Positions 41,651 to 50,479 of a stretch of DNA of 64,000 nucleotides are shown in pieces. The first letter of the stretch is position 1. Each line of letters opens with the position of its first letter. The DNA is from Oscillospiraceae bacterium (GTDB lineage: Bacteria; Bacillota; Clostridia; Oscillospirales; UBA644), in contig SVMT01000011.1 in NCBI GenBank assembly GCA_015067305.1, positions 1 to 64,000 on the forward strand. Reading direction: 5' to 3'. The notes under the pieces were generated by a model, which saw only the letters and a program-made list of their open reading frames with translations, was not told the origin of the DNA and did no database searches. The translations under genes were made by a program, and so were the position numbers.

Positions 41651-41682
41651 GAATTTTCTACCCCAACTATTGACAAAGAGCC
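41651..41682. repeat. Short repeat resembling an ISL3-type IS end, copy 2
   Basis: Minus strand GGCTCTTTGTCAATAGTTGG, then GGTAGAAAATTC, lying 10 bases from the pnp stop. It matches 11187-11218. GGCTCTT at the outer end recalls ISL3-family terminal repeats; no partner end or transposase is seen. Confidence 0.35.
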
Positions 41683-41691
41683 TAATTTTGA

Positions 41692-43815
41692 TTATTTCTG
41701 ATTTTTAAGTTCTTCGAGAGCTTTAAGAGCAGCTTTTCTGGAAAGGTTGATTCTTCCCTGGTTGTCTGTGCCCTGATAGAGGACCCAAACTTCGTCGCCA
41801 ACATTTACAACGTCCTCAACCTGAGCAACGCGTTTTTCGTCGAGCTGAGAAATGTGAACCATACCCTCTTTACCGGGAACGAATTCTACAAATGCACCAA
41901 TGGGAATAGTCTTTGTAACTTTGCCCTTATAAACAGCGCCTACCTGAGGACCGTCAACGATAGTCTTAACTATGCTGAGTGCTGTTTCGCCTGCGGCTTT
42001 GTCAACATAAGAAATGTAGATTCTGCCGTCGTCTTCGATATCCATTTTAACGCCTGTTTCAGCAACGATTCTCTGGATAACTTTACCGCCTGTACCGATA
42101 ACTTCACGGATCTTATCAACGGGGATAGTATGAGTGATGATCTTGGGAGCAAGTGCGGAAAGTTCGGGACGGGGTTCGGGAATAGCCTTGAGAATTACCT
42201 CATCAATGATATATTCTCTGCCCTTCTTTGTCTGTTCAAATGCTTTTTCGATGATATCGTATGTCAAACCGTCAACTTTGATATCCATCTGAATGGATGT
42301 GATACCTTTCTTTGTACCTGCAACTTTGAAGTCCATATCGCCGAAGAAGTCTTCAAGACCCTGAATGTCAACCATTGTAAGCCATTCGCCGTCTTCGCCT
42401 GTGATAAGACCGCAGCTGATACCTGCAACGGGAGCTTTGATGGGAACACCTGCATCCATAAGAGCGAGTGTACTACCGCATACAGAACCCTGAGATGTGG
42501 AACCGTTGGAAGAAAGAACTTCGGAAACGAGACGGATAGCGTAAGGGAATTCGTCTACGGAAGGAAGTACGGGTTCGAGAGAACGTTCTGCAAGAGCACC
42601 GTGACCGATCTCACGTCTGCCTGCGCCTCTGTTGGACTTAGCATCACCTACGGAGTAACCGGGCATATTGTAGTGGTGCATATATCTCTTACGTTCTTCT
42701 TCATCAATACCGTCAAGGATCTGGCTGTCTTCAAGCATACCGAGAGTTGCAACAGTAAGAACCTGTGTCTGACCTCTGCTGAAGAGACCTGAACCGTGAA
42801 CTCTGGGAAGTACGCCTACTTCGCTGTGGAGAGGACGGATCTCTTCAAGACCTCTGCCGTCTACACGTCTGTGGTCTTTGAGGAGCCATTCTCTTACGAT
42901 ATATTTTTCAAGCTTATATACAGCTTCTCCGAATGCTGCGGAAGAATCGGGGAATCTTTCACCGAGTTCAGCTTCGATTTCAGCCATAACTTCAGAAAGA
43001 CGTGCATCACGTACATCTTTATCATCTGTATCAAGAGCGTATTTGATCTTGTCAAGAGCAAATTCTTTAACTGCATTGTAGATCTCTTCGTCAACAGCGA
43101 TGTGTTCAAAATCAAACTTGGGCTTGCCTACTTCAGCCTTGATACCGTTGATGAATTCAACGATCTCTTTAATTGTGATGTGAGCAAATTTGATACCCTC
43201 CAGCATTACATCGTCGGGGATCTCGTTTGCACCTGCTTCGATCATAACGATCTTTTCAGCAGAACCTGCAATAGTAACAGCCATCTCTGTTTTTTCTCTC
43301 TGAGCAGCTGTGGGGTTGATAACGTATTCGCCGTCAACATAACCGAGGCTTACGCCGCCGATAGGACCGTTCCAGGGAATGTCGGAAATGGAGATAGCGA
43401 TAGAAGTACCGATCATACCTGCGATCTCAGGTGAGCAATCAGGATCAACAGCCATAACACAAATACTGATAACAACGTCATTTCTCATATCCTTGGGGAA
43501 GAGGGGACGAATAGGTCTGTCGATAACTCTGGAAGCAAGAATTGCTTTTTCAGAAGGTCTGCCTTCTCTCTTAAGATAGCTGCCGGGGATTCTTCCTACG
43601 CTGTAGAGTTTTTCTTCAAAGTCAACTGCGAGGGGGAAGAAATCGATACCGTCTCTGGGTTTTTCGGATGCTGTAGCGCAACAAAGAACTGCTGTATCGC
43701 CGTATCTTACCATACAGGAACCGTTTGCAAGACCTGCAAATTTACCTGTTTCAACTACGAGGGGTCTGCCTGCAAGAACTGTTTCAAATTTTCTGTACTT
43801 TTCGTAAATGTTCAA
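41692..43815 (-). CDS. pnp: Polyribonucleotide nucleotidyltransferase (PNPase)
   Basis: 707 aa, full length. Phosphorolytic 3'-5' exoribonuclease of mRNA decay. Two RNase PH domains (FFPLAVDFEEKLYSVGRIPG; YNMPGYSVGDAKSNRGAGRREIGHG, the phosphate/metal site; DFFGDMDFKVAGTKKGITSIQMD, shown in parts), a linker helix domain, then KH (IREVIGTGGKVIQRI) and S1 (GAVYKGKVTKTIPIGAFVEF) RNA-binding domains. It lies downstream of rpsO, with a long hairpin between, as in many bacteria. Confidence 0.98.
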   Translation of the reverse strand: MNIYEKYRKFETVLAGRPLVVETGKFAGLANGSCMVRYGDTAVLCCATASEKPRDGIDFFPLAVDFEEKLYSVGRIPGSYLKREGRPSEKAILASRVIDRPIRPLFPKDMRNDVVISICVMAVDPDCSPEIAGMIGTSIAISISDIPWNGPIGGVSLGYVDGEYVINPTAAQREKTEMAVTIAGSAEKIVMIEAGANEIPDDVMLEGIKFAHITIKEIVEFINGIKAEVGKPKFDFEHIAVDEEIYNAVKEFALDKIKYALDTDDKDVRDARLSEVMAEIEAELGERFPDSSAAFGEAVYKLEKYIVREWLLKDHRRVDGRGLEEIRPLHSEVGVLPRVHGSGLFSRGQTQVLTVATLGMLEDSQILDGIDEEERKRYMHHYNMPGYSVGDAKSNRGAGRREIGHGALAERSLEPVLPSVDEFPYAIRLVSEVLSSNGSTSQGSVCGSTLALMDAGVPIKAPVAGISCGLITGEDGEWLTMVDIQGLEDFFGDMDFKVAGTKKGITSIQMDIKVDGLTYDIIEKAFEQTKKGREYIIDEVILKAIPEPRPELSALAPKIITHTIPVDKIREVIGTGGKVIQRIVAETGVKMDIEDDGRIYISYVDKAAGETALSIVKTIVDGPQVGAVYKGKVTKTIPIGAFVEFVPGKEGMVHISQLDEKRVAQVEDVVNVGDEVWVLYQGTDNQGRINLSRKAALKALEELKNQK

Positions 43816-44021
43816 TTTAATGTCCTCCTTTTAGATGGAAAACACCACGGTTTTGAGCAGTTTCGTAAACCAAGGAACAACTTCTGAGTTTTCCACAGCT
43901 TAGGAAACTGCCAAAAGCCTGTACCCCGTGATGCCTTTCATACTTTTAAAATTTTTTTGTCGGTTTTCAAACTTATAGCGGGAAACGCCAAACGAATCCC
44001 GCCCGATTTTCGGTTTTAGAC

Positions 44022-44057
44022 CGTTATTCGCTCCCCATAACGGGAAGCGAAATAACG
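44022..44057 (-). promoter_or_regulatory. Long hairpin between rpsO and pnp
   Basis: CGTTATTCGC-T-CCC / GGG-AA-GCGAAATAACG forms a stem of about 14 bp with one bulge. It could be an RNA-processing site, as RNase III cleaves between rpsO and pnp in E. coli, or an attenuating terminator. The rest of 43816-44069 shows no gene. Confidence 0.55.
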
Positions 44058-44069
44058 ACCGCTCAGTGA

Positions 44070-44333
44070 TTACTTTCTGATACCAAGCTTTTCGATGATT
44101 GCACGATATCTGTTGATATCTTTCTTTGCAAGGTAGTTGAGGAGATTTCTTCTCTTACCAACCATCATCTGGAGACCTCTGCGAGAGTGGAAGTCCTTTT
44201 TGTTGGACTTAAGGTGCTCTGTAAGGTTCTTGATTCTTTCGGTAAGAATAGCGATCTGCACTTCGGGAGAACCTGTATCTGTTTCGTGGATACGGTTTGC
44301 AGAAATAATCTCGTTCTTCATTTCCTGATTCAT
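44070..44333 (-). CDS. rpsO: 30S ribosomal protein S15
   Basis: 87 aa from the ATG at 44333, which has GGAGG at correct distance; a GTG at 44342 is too close to that site. Binds 16S rRNA in the platform. Classical segments: [59 protein letters not shown]. Its leader (44334-44455) is rich in small hairpins and may carry S15 autoregulation, which is known for this gene in several bacteria. Confidence 0.98.
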   Translation of the reverse strand: MNQEMKNEIISANRIHETDTGSPEVQIAILTERIKNLTEHLKSNKKDFHSRRGLQMMVGKRRNLLNYLAKKDINRYRAIIEKLGIRK

Positions 44334-44461
44334 CGTGTTCACCTCCGTAAATAATTCGCCTGCAGAAAACAGGCTTTAATATTCGCCCGTACAAAGCCTC
44401 CGCCGGTGTTGCGAAAGACCGTGTGTGGGTATTTGGACCGTCAATCTTAACGACCTATAAT

Positions 44462-44490
44462 AGTATAGCACAAAAAGTGTGTTTTGTAAA
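44462..44490 (-). promoter_or_regulatory. Promoter of rpsO-pnp
   Basis: On the minus strand TTTACA (44485-44490), 17-base spacer, TATACT (44462-44467), giving a leader of roughly 120 bases. Confidence 0.75.
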
Positions 44491-44540
44491 GGAAAAAAGT
44501 GCGAAATTTTAAGATTTTCAATTATTTTACAATTAGGGTA

Positions 44541-44568
44541 TTGACAAATAAAAAATTTGTGGTATAAT
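44541..44568 (+). promoter_or_regulatory. Promoter of ylxM-ffh operon
   Basis: TTGACA (44541-44546), 16-base spacer, TATAAT (44563-44568), divergent from the rpsO promoter. Confidence 0.85.
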
Positions 44569-44633
44569 TTTAGTGTAAAGATAATCAGCTTTACACTTTA
44601 CTTTGAAAAATTACTACATTGGGGGATTCAATC

Positions 44634-45035
44634 TTGGTCGATATAGATGTATCGTCAGACGTAAAAAGAGTTGAAATAGGTTTTCTGCTCGATCTTTACG
44701 GAAACATTCTCACTGAAAAACAAAAGCTGTCGATGGATCTTTATTTCCAACAGGATTTTTCCCTTTCGGAAATAGCCGAGCAGCTTGGAATCACAAGACA
44801 GGCTGTAAGAGACAGCCTTATCAGAGCAGAAACAACTCTCTATGACACGGAAGCACGTTTGGGTCTGATGAAAAGATTCGATAAAGTACGCAAACTCATG
44901 GTTGAAACTTATGAAAATGCGGCTTTCGTAAGAAATTATGCTCAGAGAAAATTTCTCGCAGCAGATGTCATCGATAAAATTACGGCTATCCAGAATGCGG
45001 CAGCTGAAATACTCAACGATGACAACGATAAATGA
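44634..45035 (+). CDS. ylxM: YlxM family SRP-associated HTH protein
   Basis: 133 aa, TTG start at 44634 after GGGGGA; an upstream in-frame TTG at 44619 overlaps that site. UPF0122 family: LTEKQKLSMDLYFQQDFSLSEIAEQLGITRQAVRD (given in parts: LTEKQKLSMDLY and LSEIAEQLGITRQAVRD) is a sigma region 4-like helix-turn-helix. YlxM is encoded beside ffh in Firmicutes and stimulates the SRP GTPase in Streptococcus/Staphylococcus work as I recall. It stands 24 bases before ffh, in the standard order. Confidence 0.93.
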   Translation: MVDIDVSSDVKRVEIGFLLDLYGNILTEKQKLSMDLYFQQDFSLSEIAEQLGITRQAVRDSLIRAETTLYDTEARLGLMKRFDKVRKLMVETYENAAFVRNYAQRKFLAADVIDKITAIQNAAAEILNDDNDK

Positions 45036-45059
45036 TCTGTAAAGGACAAAATTTAAACT

Positions 45060-46376
45060 ATGGCTTTTGAATCTTTGACCGATAAACTCGGTGCTGTATT
45101 TAAAAAACTCAAATCAAAAGGTAAACTCGGTGAGAGCGATATAAAAGAAGTAATGCGTGAGATCCGTCTTGCGCTGCTTTCTGCTGACGTAAACTATACT
45201 GTAGTTAAAGATTTCACCGCAAAAGTTTCCGAAAGAGCTATGGGCGCAGATGTTCTGGAAAGTCTTACTCCCGCACAGCAGGTCATCAAGATCGTGAACG
45301 AGGAACTTACAGCTTTTATGGGCGGCGAAAACGACAGGATCAAAATTTCTTCCCATCCGCCAACCGTTGTAATGCTCTGCGGTCTCCAGGGTGCAGGTAA
45401 AACGACACATTGTGCAAAACTTGCTCTCTACTTCAAAAATATGGGCAAACGTCCGATGCTCGCAGCCTGCGACATTTACAGACCTGCGGCTATCCTTCAG
45501 CTTCAGGCTATGGGAGAAAAAGTCGGTGTTCCCGTATTTACTCAGCCCGAAGGCACAAACCCGGTAGATATCGCAAAAAGAGCTATTGCTCACGCAAAGG
45601 ACTACGGCAATGACATGGTATTCCTTGATACAGCAGGTCGTTTGCAGATAGATGAAACTCTCATGCAGGAGCTTGTAAACATCAAAGAAGCGGTTGCTCC
45701 CAACGAAATAATCCTTACCATTGACTCAATGACAGGTCAGGATGCAGTAAACGTAGCAAAGAGTTTCGACGAACAGCTTGATATTACAGGTGTTCTTCTG
45801 ACCAAAACAGACAGTGACACCAGAGGCGGTGCGGCACTTTCAGTAAAGCACGCAACAGGTAAACCCATTAAGTTCATCGGCACAGGTGAAAAAGTAGGAG
45901 ATCTCGAACCTTTCCATCCCGGAAGAATGGCTTCAAGGATCCTCGGCATGGGCGATATGCTCACTCTTATCGAAAAAGCCGAACAGGCATTTGACGACAA
46001 GAAAGCCGCTGAAATGGAAAGAAAATTCAAAAAGAATGCTTTCGACCTCAACGATTTCCTTGACAGCATGGAACAGCTCAAAAACATGGGTCCGATGGGA
46101 GATATTCTCAAAATGGTCCCAGGTATGAACAAAGCACTTCCCAAAGATTTTTCCATTGATGAAAAGCAGATGGCACGAACAGAAGCTATCATACTTTCAA
46201 TGACAAAAAAGGAACGTGCTAATCCGTCAATAGTTACCCCTCCCCGTAAACGCAGAATTGCAGCGGGCAGCGGTACAAGAGTAGAAGACGTAAACAGACT
46301 ACTCAAGAGCTTTGAACAGATGAAGGACATGATGAAGAAAATGAACAGTCCTGCATTCAGAAGACGTTTTAAATAA
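45060..46376 (+). CDS. ffh: Signal recognition particle protein Ffh
   Basis: 438 aa. N domain (1-85), GTPase G domain with P-loop GLQGAGKTTHCAK, DTAGRLQ, TKTD(S)DTRGGAA and a C-terminal M domain (about 300-438) rich in Met that binds 4.5S RNA and signal peptides (MGPMGDILKMVPGMN; RRIAAGSGTRVEDVNRLL). Targets nascent membrane proteins to FtsY. Standard length for the family. Confidence 0.98.
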   Translation: MAFESLTDKLGAVFKKLKSKGKLGESDIKEVMREIRLALLSADVNYTVVKDFTAKVSERAMGADVLESLTPAQQVIKIVNEELTAFMGGENDRIKISSHPPTVVMLCGLQGAGKTTHCAKLALYFKNMGKRPMLAACDIYRPAAILQLQAMGEKVGVPVFTQPEGTNPVDIAKRAIAHAKDYGNDMVFLDTAGRLQIDETLMQELVNIKEAVAPNEIILTIDSMTGQDAVNVAKSFDEQLDITGVLLTKTDSDTRGGAALSVKHATGKPIKFIGTGEKVGDLEPFHPGRMASRILGMGDMLTLIEKAEQAFDDKKAAEMERKFKKNAFDLNDFLDSMEQLKNMGPMGDILKMVPGMNKALPKDFSIDEKQMARTEAIILSMTKKERANPSIVTPPRKRRIAAGSGTRVEDVNRLLKSFEQMKDMMKKMNSPAFRRRFK

Positions 46377-46425
46377 GCGTAATGTCACTTAACATATACG
46401 AAATAAATTAAAGAGGTGAATTAAA

Positions 46426-46671
46426 ATGGCAGTTAAAATCAGACTTCGCAGAATGGGCGCTAAAAAGAGTCCTTTCTATCGTATAGTCGTTGCTGACTCC
46501 CGTTTCCCCAGAGACGGCAGATTCATTGAGGAAATCGGCACATACAACCCCCTCACTGAACCCTCCGAAATTAAGATCGATGCGGAAAAAGCTCAGCAGT
46601 GGATCAAAAACGGCGCTCAGCCCACTGACACAGTCAGAGTGATCCTCAAAAAGAACGGTATTTTGGAATAA
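46426..46671 (+). CDS. rpsP: 30S ribosomal protein S16
   Basis: 81 aa, ribosome-binding site [27 protein letters not shown] and [13 protein letters not shown] are the S16 signatures. Structural protein of the small-subunit body. Second cistron of the ffh operon, 49 bases after ffh. Confidence 0.98.
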   Translation: MAVKIRLRRMGAKKSPFYRIVVADSRFPRDGRFIEEIGTYNPLTEPSEIKIDAEKAQQWIKNGAQPTDTVRVILKKNGILE

Positions 46672-46773
46672 ACTTGTCGAACCGACCTTGCCGTAAACTT
46701 TCCAACCGAGAGCTTTACGGCAAGTGGAACGACGGGTTTTTCCATTTCCCGTACAGAAAGGAAAACTAATCTA

Positions 46774-47004
46774 ATGGAAGAAATTATCGCATATATTGTA
46801 AAAAAACTCGTCAACAATCCCGACGCTGTCAAAGTTGAAAAAGACGGTATGCGTGAAGACGCTACTATCTACAAAGTAACAGTTGACGAAGAAGATAAAG
46901 GTTTCGTAATAGGTAAACAGGGCCGTGTTGCAAAAGCGCTCCGTCTCGTAGTTAAGGCGGCAGCTCACAAACAGGGCGAAAAGATAAATATTGATATAGC
47001 ATAA
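46774..47004 (+). CDS. khpA: KH-domain RNA-binding protein KhpA
   Basis: 76 aa made of a single KH domain with the GKQGRVAKALR loop (G-x-x-G) near residue 48. KhpA forms a complex with KhpB and influences cell elongation and RNA binding in Gram-positive bacteria. It is in its usual place between rpsP and rimM. The 102-base gap after rpsP holds a G/C-rich pairing (TTGCCGTAAA and TTTACGGCAA) that may act as a partial terminator. Confidence 0.95.
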   Translation: MEEIIAYIVKKLVNNPDAVKVEKDGMREDATIYKVTVDEEDKGFVIGKQGRVAKALRLVVKAAAHKQGEKINIDIA

Positions 47005-47543
47005 TGAACGAAATAAATTCTACTCTTTTTGATGAAATTATAGAAACAGGTAAAATTGTCGGCACCCACGGTGTTAAAGGAGAATTAAAGCTCCAGTCCT
47101 GGGCAGACAATTTCGGGGTTCTTTTTGAACTCGACCATTTCTATATCGACGGAAAAATATTCAGGATCAATTCCATCCGTCAACAAAAAAATATTTTGCT
47201 CCTGAAGTTGGACGGTATTGATAATCTCACTAAGGCAGAACTTATGAGAAACAAGATCGTATTTGTTGAGAGAAGCTTCTTCCATCTGGAAGAAGGAACT
47301 TATTTTATAAAAGACCTTCTCGGCGTGGAAGTTTTCGACGCAGACAAAGAAAATGTTTGCTACGGCAAAATAACAGACGTAATGGCTACAGGCGCAAATG
47401 ACGTATACGAGATCACAGACGATGCAGGAATCAAAAGACTTATTCCTGCAATAAAGGATGTTATTCTCTCTACAGACATAACAGCGAAAAAAATGGTGAT
47501 CCGTCCGTTACTCGGTCTTTTTGATGAAAATGAACAAGCCTGA
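47004..47543 (+). CDS. rimM: Ribosome maturation factor RimM
   Basis: 179 aa; ATG overlaps the khpA stop (TAATG). N-terminal RimM domain (GKIVGTHGVKGELKLQ) and C-terminal PRC-barrel domain (YFIKDLLGVEVFD, NDVYEITDDAG, LIPAIKDVI). Assists 16S rRNA processing and 30S head assembly, binding S19. Followed by trmD with a 14- to 23-base overlap. Confidence 0.96.
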   Translation: MNEINSTLFDEIIETGKIVGTHGVKGELKLQSWADNFGVLFELDHFYIDGKIFRINSIRQQKNILLLKLDGIDNLTKAELMRNKIVFVERSFFHLEEGTYFIKDLLGVEVFDADKENVCYGKITDVMATGANDVYEITDDAGIKRLIPAIKDVILSTDITAKKMVIRPLLGLFDENEQA

Positions 47544-48312
47544 AGATCATGTCAGATTTGACATAATGACGCTGTTCCCCGAAGAGGTAGACTCGTTTCT
47601 CTCTTCAAGTATAATCGGCAGAGCCCGCAAAAACGGCTTGATAACAGTAAAGTGTCACAATATTCGTGACTACACGACAGATAAGCATAACCGTGTTGAC
47701 GACTATGCTTACGGCGGCGGCAAGGGTATGGTAATGCAGCCTCAGCCGATAACCGATTGTTTTGACGCAATCAAAGCGGAAGCGCCCGATACGTACTGTA
47801 TATATCTTTCACCAAAAGGAAAAAGATTCACTCAAAGCAGGGCGAAAAAACTGCTTAAAAAGAAAAATATCACTCTTCTTTGCGGTCACTACGAGGGTAT
47901 CGACCAAAGAGCCATAGACCTGATAGTTGATGAGGAAATTTCCATCGGAGATTTTGTACTTACAGGCGGCGAACTTGGGGCGATGATTATAGTGGATTCC
48001 GTTTCCAGAATGGTTGACGGTGTGCTTGCTGACGCATCCTGCTATGAGGATGAAAGCATTTACAGCGGTCTGTTGGAATACCCGCAGTATACAAGACCTC
48101 CAGTTTTCAAGGGTCTTGAAGTTCCCAAGGTTCTTCAGGAAGGGAACCACAAACTTATCGAAGCGTGGAAAAAAGAACAATCTTTAGCCATAACAAAAGA
48201 ACGGAGAAAAGACTTATATACCAAGTATATGAATCGAAAAGCCGTCCGATTGGAAGAAGAGAAAAAAAGAAAAAAAGAGCTTCAAAAGCTCAGATATTCA
48301 AAGAAAAAATAA
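47524..48312 (+). CDS. trmD: tRNA (guanine-37-N1) methyltransferase
   Basis: About 262 aa; the start may be ATG 47524 or 47530, both inside the rimM 3' end. SPOUT-class enzyme methylating G37 next to the anticodon, which prevents frameshifting. Motifs: FDIMTLFPEEV, YGGGKGMVMQ, LLCGHYEGIDQRAID with the SAM-binding knot, and EISIGDFVLTGGELGAM. The last 30 residues are a Lys-rich extension (EEEKKRKKELQKL). The usual next gene, rplS, is missing; a terminator follows. Confidence 0.97.
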   Translation: MKMNKPEDHVRFDIMTLFPEEVDSFLSSSIIGRARKNGLITVKCHNIRDYTTDKHNRVDDYAYGGGKGMVMQPQPITDCFDAIKAEAPDTYCIYLSPKGKRFTQSRAKKLLKKKNITLLCGHYEGIDQRAIDLIVDEEISIGDFVLTGGELGAMIIVDSVSRMVDGVLADASCYEDESIYSGLLEYPQYTRPPVFKGLEVPKVLQEGNHKLIEAWKKEQSLAITKERRKDLYTKYMNRKAVRLEEEKKRKKELQKLRYSKKK

Positions 48313-48336
48313 CAGTCGGAAAAACATCCGACTGTT
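48311..48336 (+). terminator. Terminator of ylxM-trmD operon
   Basis: AACAGTCGGA / TCCGACTGTT with a six-base loop, then TTCATTT, overlapping the last bases of trmD. Confidence 0.85.
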
Positions 48337-48348
48337 TTCATTTAAAAT

Positions 48349-49030
48349 TCATATTCTTTTATACCCGATAATATCGTCTCCGAGCCAATCAATACTGTAA
48401 GAGATATCACTGTTCCATGTAGTCTCGGTAGTTACGTTTTTCGGAAGAATGTAAGACAACCGAAGTTTTTTATTCAAAGCATTTTCCGCCTTAATAATCA
48501 AAAATTCATCTTCAATGCTGTAAGGTACGACCTTGTTCTCAGAATCGACAAGCGATAAAGATTCAATCGGACACCATTCGGGAATTCTAATATAAATATC
48601 TTTTGAACAGTTAAGTAAAATTTCCAAATGCTGTTTTTCATCACGATACGCATTGAAAGTCACAGACGGAAGCTCTTTAGAAAAGTAAAGATTATAATAT
48701 ATTTTTTCAGAAGATTCATACGCAAACGTGCGGTATATCTCAGACAATGTAGACGCAATCAAGCAGAAAACATCGATTGTCGTACCTTTTCCGAAGTAAT
48801 CCCCGGTAATTCCCCATGTACCGAAATTATCCCCTTCACTTTGCTGCAAACGGAGCAATCTTGCCCGAATAAGCCTTTGAACATCATCAAAAAGTTCCGT
48901 GTATCCTCCCCTATATGCAAGCAAATAGGCTATGTAAATAACATCTGCGCAACTTGCATGGTCTCCGAGAGGATCACCTAAATCATCAGCAAACCTTAAT
49001 GATGAAAGGTCATGTGGCGCATAGTATTCG
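48349..49030 (-). pseudogene. C-terminal part of split GH127-like glycosidase
   Basis: About 220 codons running from YYAPHDLSSLRFADDLGDP to the stop. It includes a helical barrel part (ADVIYIAYLLAYRGGYTELF, QRLIRARLLRLQQSEG) and a beta end with YIRIPEWCPIESLSLV, which resembles the C-terminal domain of GH127 beta-L-arabinofuranosidases. The N-terminal half lies at 50480-51285; between them is inserted foreign DNA. The open frame continues antisense into the insert up to 49149, but that part is not native. Confidence 0.75.
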
Positions 49031-49204
49031 ACTGATATTGTTTTTGACGGTAAGCCCGTTACGGTTGTTTTCAATGTTCGAGATAAAGGGCAAGAACAAT
49101 TTGTATACCTTGTAGAAGTTCGTTTAAATGAAAAAACGAAGATGAACAACAGGGATACATTCGGGTCTACGCCCGAACTCGCCCGAACAAGTTCATCTTC
49201 TGAT

Positions 49205-49498
49205 AACAGTATATCCGATAATATCGGCAGAAGTTCGTCTGAAACCGTTCAAAATGACGAACAAAACGGAAAAACTGTGTTACGCAAAGACATTTTGGAT
49301 ATGAATGAGGATGAGTTGCGAACAAGAGTTTCAGAACTTGAACAACAAAATCAAAATCTTGCAAAATCTATGTATGAAGGCGTTATTGCTCCGTCAAAAA
49401 CTAAGATGCTCAACATTGCCAAAAATCTTGTAAACAAATACGGTTCCAAGTATCCTTCTTCTTCTCTTGCTAAAGGGCTTTTTGACAGGCTTGTTGAA
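49205..49498 (+). repeat. 294-bp direct repeat, copy 1
   Basis: Same length and over 90% identical to 50000-50293 by eye. Encodes NSISDNIGRS, LRKDILDMNEDELRTRVSEL, EQQNQNLAKSMYEGVIAPSK and KYGSKYPSSSLAKGLFDRLV, a helical, partly coiled-coil module. Confidence 0.9.
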
Positions 49499-49999
49499 TC
49501 TGATATTTTAAGTAAATATCAAAATAGCCCAATAGAAGAAATTCAAAGAGAACTGAAGACTGCATTAAAGAACAAATACGGAGACGGCAAAGGCGTTTAT
49601 ATAGGTCATAAAAAGATAGAGATAAACAATACTTCAAGAAAAGAATTTGGTAGCTCTAAATACAGTCGAAGATTGTATAGCGAAGATCAAGACGTTTTAA
49701 AAGATAAATATTTGTCTTTGTTTAATGCCGACGAAGTTTTAAAGGCTTCACAAAACTATGTGAACGAAGCTCCAAAACATGTCCGAAAAGATAATATTGT
49801 TGATTTCGGCAGGGGTAACGTATACATAAAAGTAGGAGACAATCTTTATAATGCTGATGTTGTTGTTGGATATACTTCAAACAATAATATGGTATTTTAT
49901 GACCTTGTTGGTTTAAAGTCTCAGAATAATGAAAATACATCAAAAAGTTCACTTGACGGGCGAAAAACGACCGAAGATGGGAACTCTTTGATGTACATT

Positions 50000-50293
50000 A
50001 ACAGTATATCCGATAATATCGGCAGAAGTGAGACGGAACCCGTACAAAATGACGAACAAAGCGGTAAAACTGCGTTACGCAAAGACATTTTGGAGATGAA
50101 TGAGGATGAGTTGCGAACAAGAGTTTCAGAACTTGAACAACAAAATCAAAATCTTGCAAAATCTATGTATGAAGGCGTTATTGCTCCGTCAAAAACTAAG
50201 ATGCTCAACATTGCCAAAAACCTTATAAACAAATACGGTTCCAAGTATCCTTCTTCTTCTCTTGCTAAAGGGCTTTTTGACAGGCTTGTTGAA
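50000..50293 (+). repeat. 294-bp direct repeat, copy 2
   Basis: Second copy, in the same frame, 795 bases after copy 1. Differences are scattered and mostly synonymous or conservative, which suggests a recent in-frame duplication. Confidence 0.9.
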
Positions 50294-50479
50294 ATAGACA
50301 CGGGCTTTGACAGGAACGGAAAGAAACTGAATCAATGGGAAATTGAAAGAAATCTTAAAAACACTCTTCGACCTGTAATTCAAGAAGCCATAGAAGTTGA
50401 CAGAGAACGATATGACGAACTTTCGGAAGTAAGAAAAGAAATCAGAAGCCTTGAACTAAGCCCCGAATAACTGCAATTG

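Larger units (their letters stand above)
49031..50470 (+). mobile_element. Inserted fragment of a mobile-element polyvalent protein
   Basis: An open frame from about 49036 through MNNRDTFGSTPE (ATG at 49142) to the TAA at 50468-50470. The first 35 codons (DGKPVTVVFNVRDKGQEQFV) and the middle (VDFGRGNVYIKVGDNLYN, NMVFYDLVGL) resemble the BECR nuclease-like or LPD domains in large polyvalent proteins of phages and conjugative elements. Two 98-codon repeats alternate with these. There is no transposase, terminal repeat or start of the original gene, so it is a lone 3' chunk of such a gene set into the glycosidase gene on the opposite strand. Confidence 0.65.

Noticed and set aside
41854..43434. 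Two long plus-strand open frames (312 and 212 codons)
   Set aside because: Antisense shadows of pnp with no protein-like pattern.
44343..44461. Known riboswitch in the rpsO leader
   Set aside because: Small hairpins are present, but no ligand-binding riboswitch pattern; S15 autoregulation is the simpler idea.
49205..50293. CRISPR-like array
   Set aside because: Only two 294-bp coding repeats; no short regularly spaced repeats.
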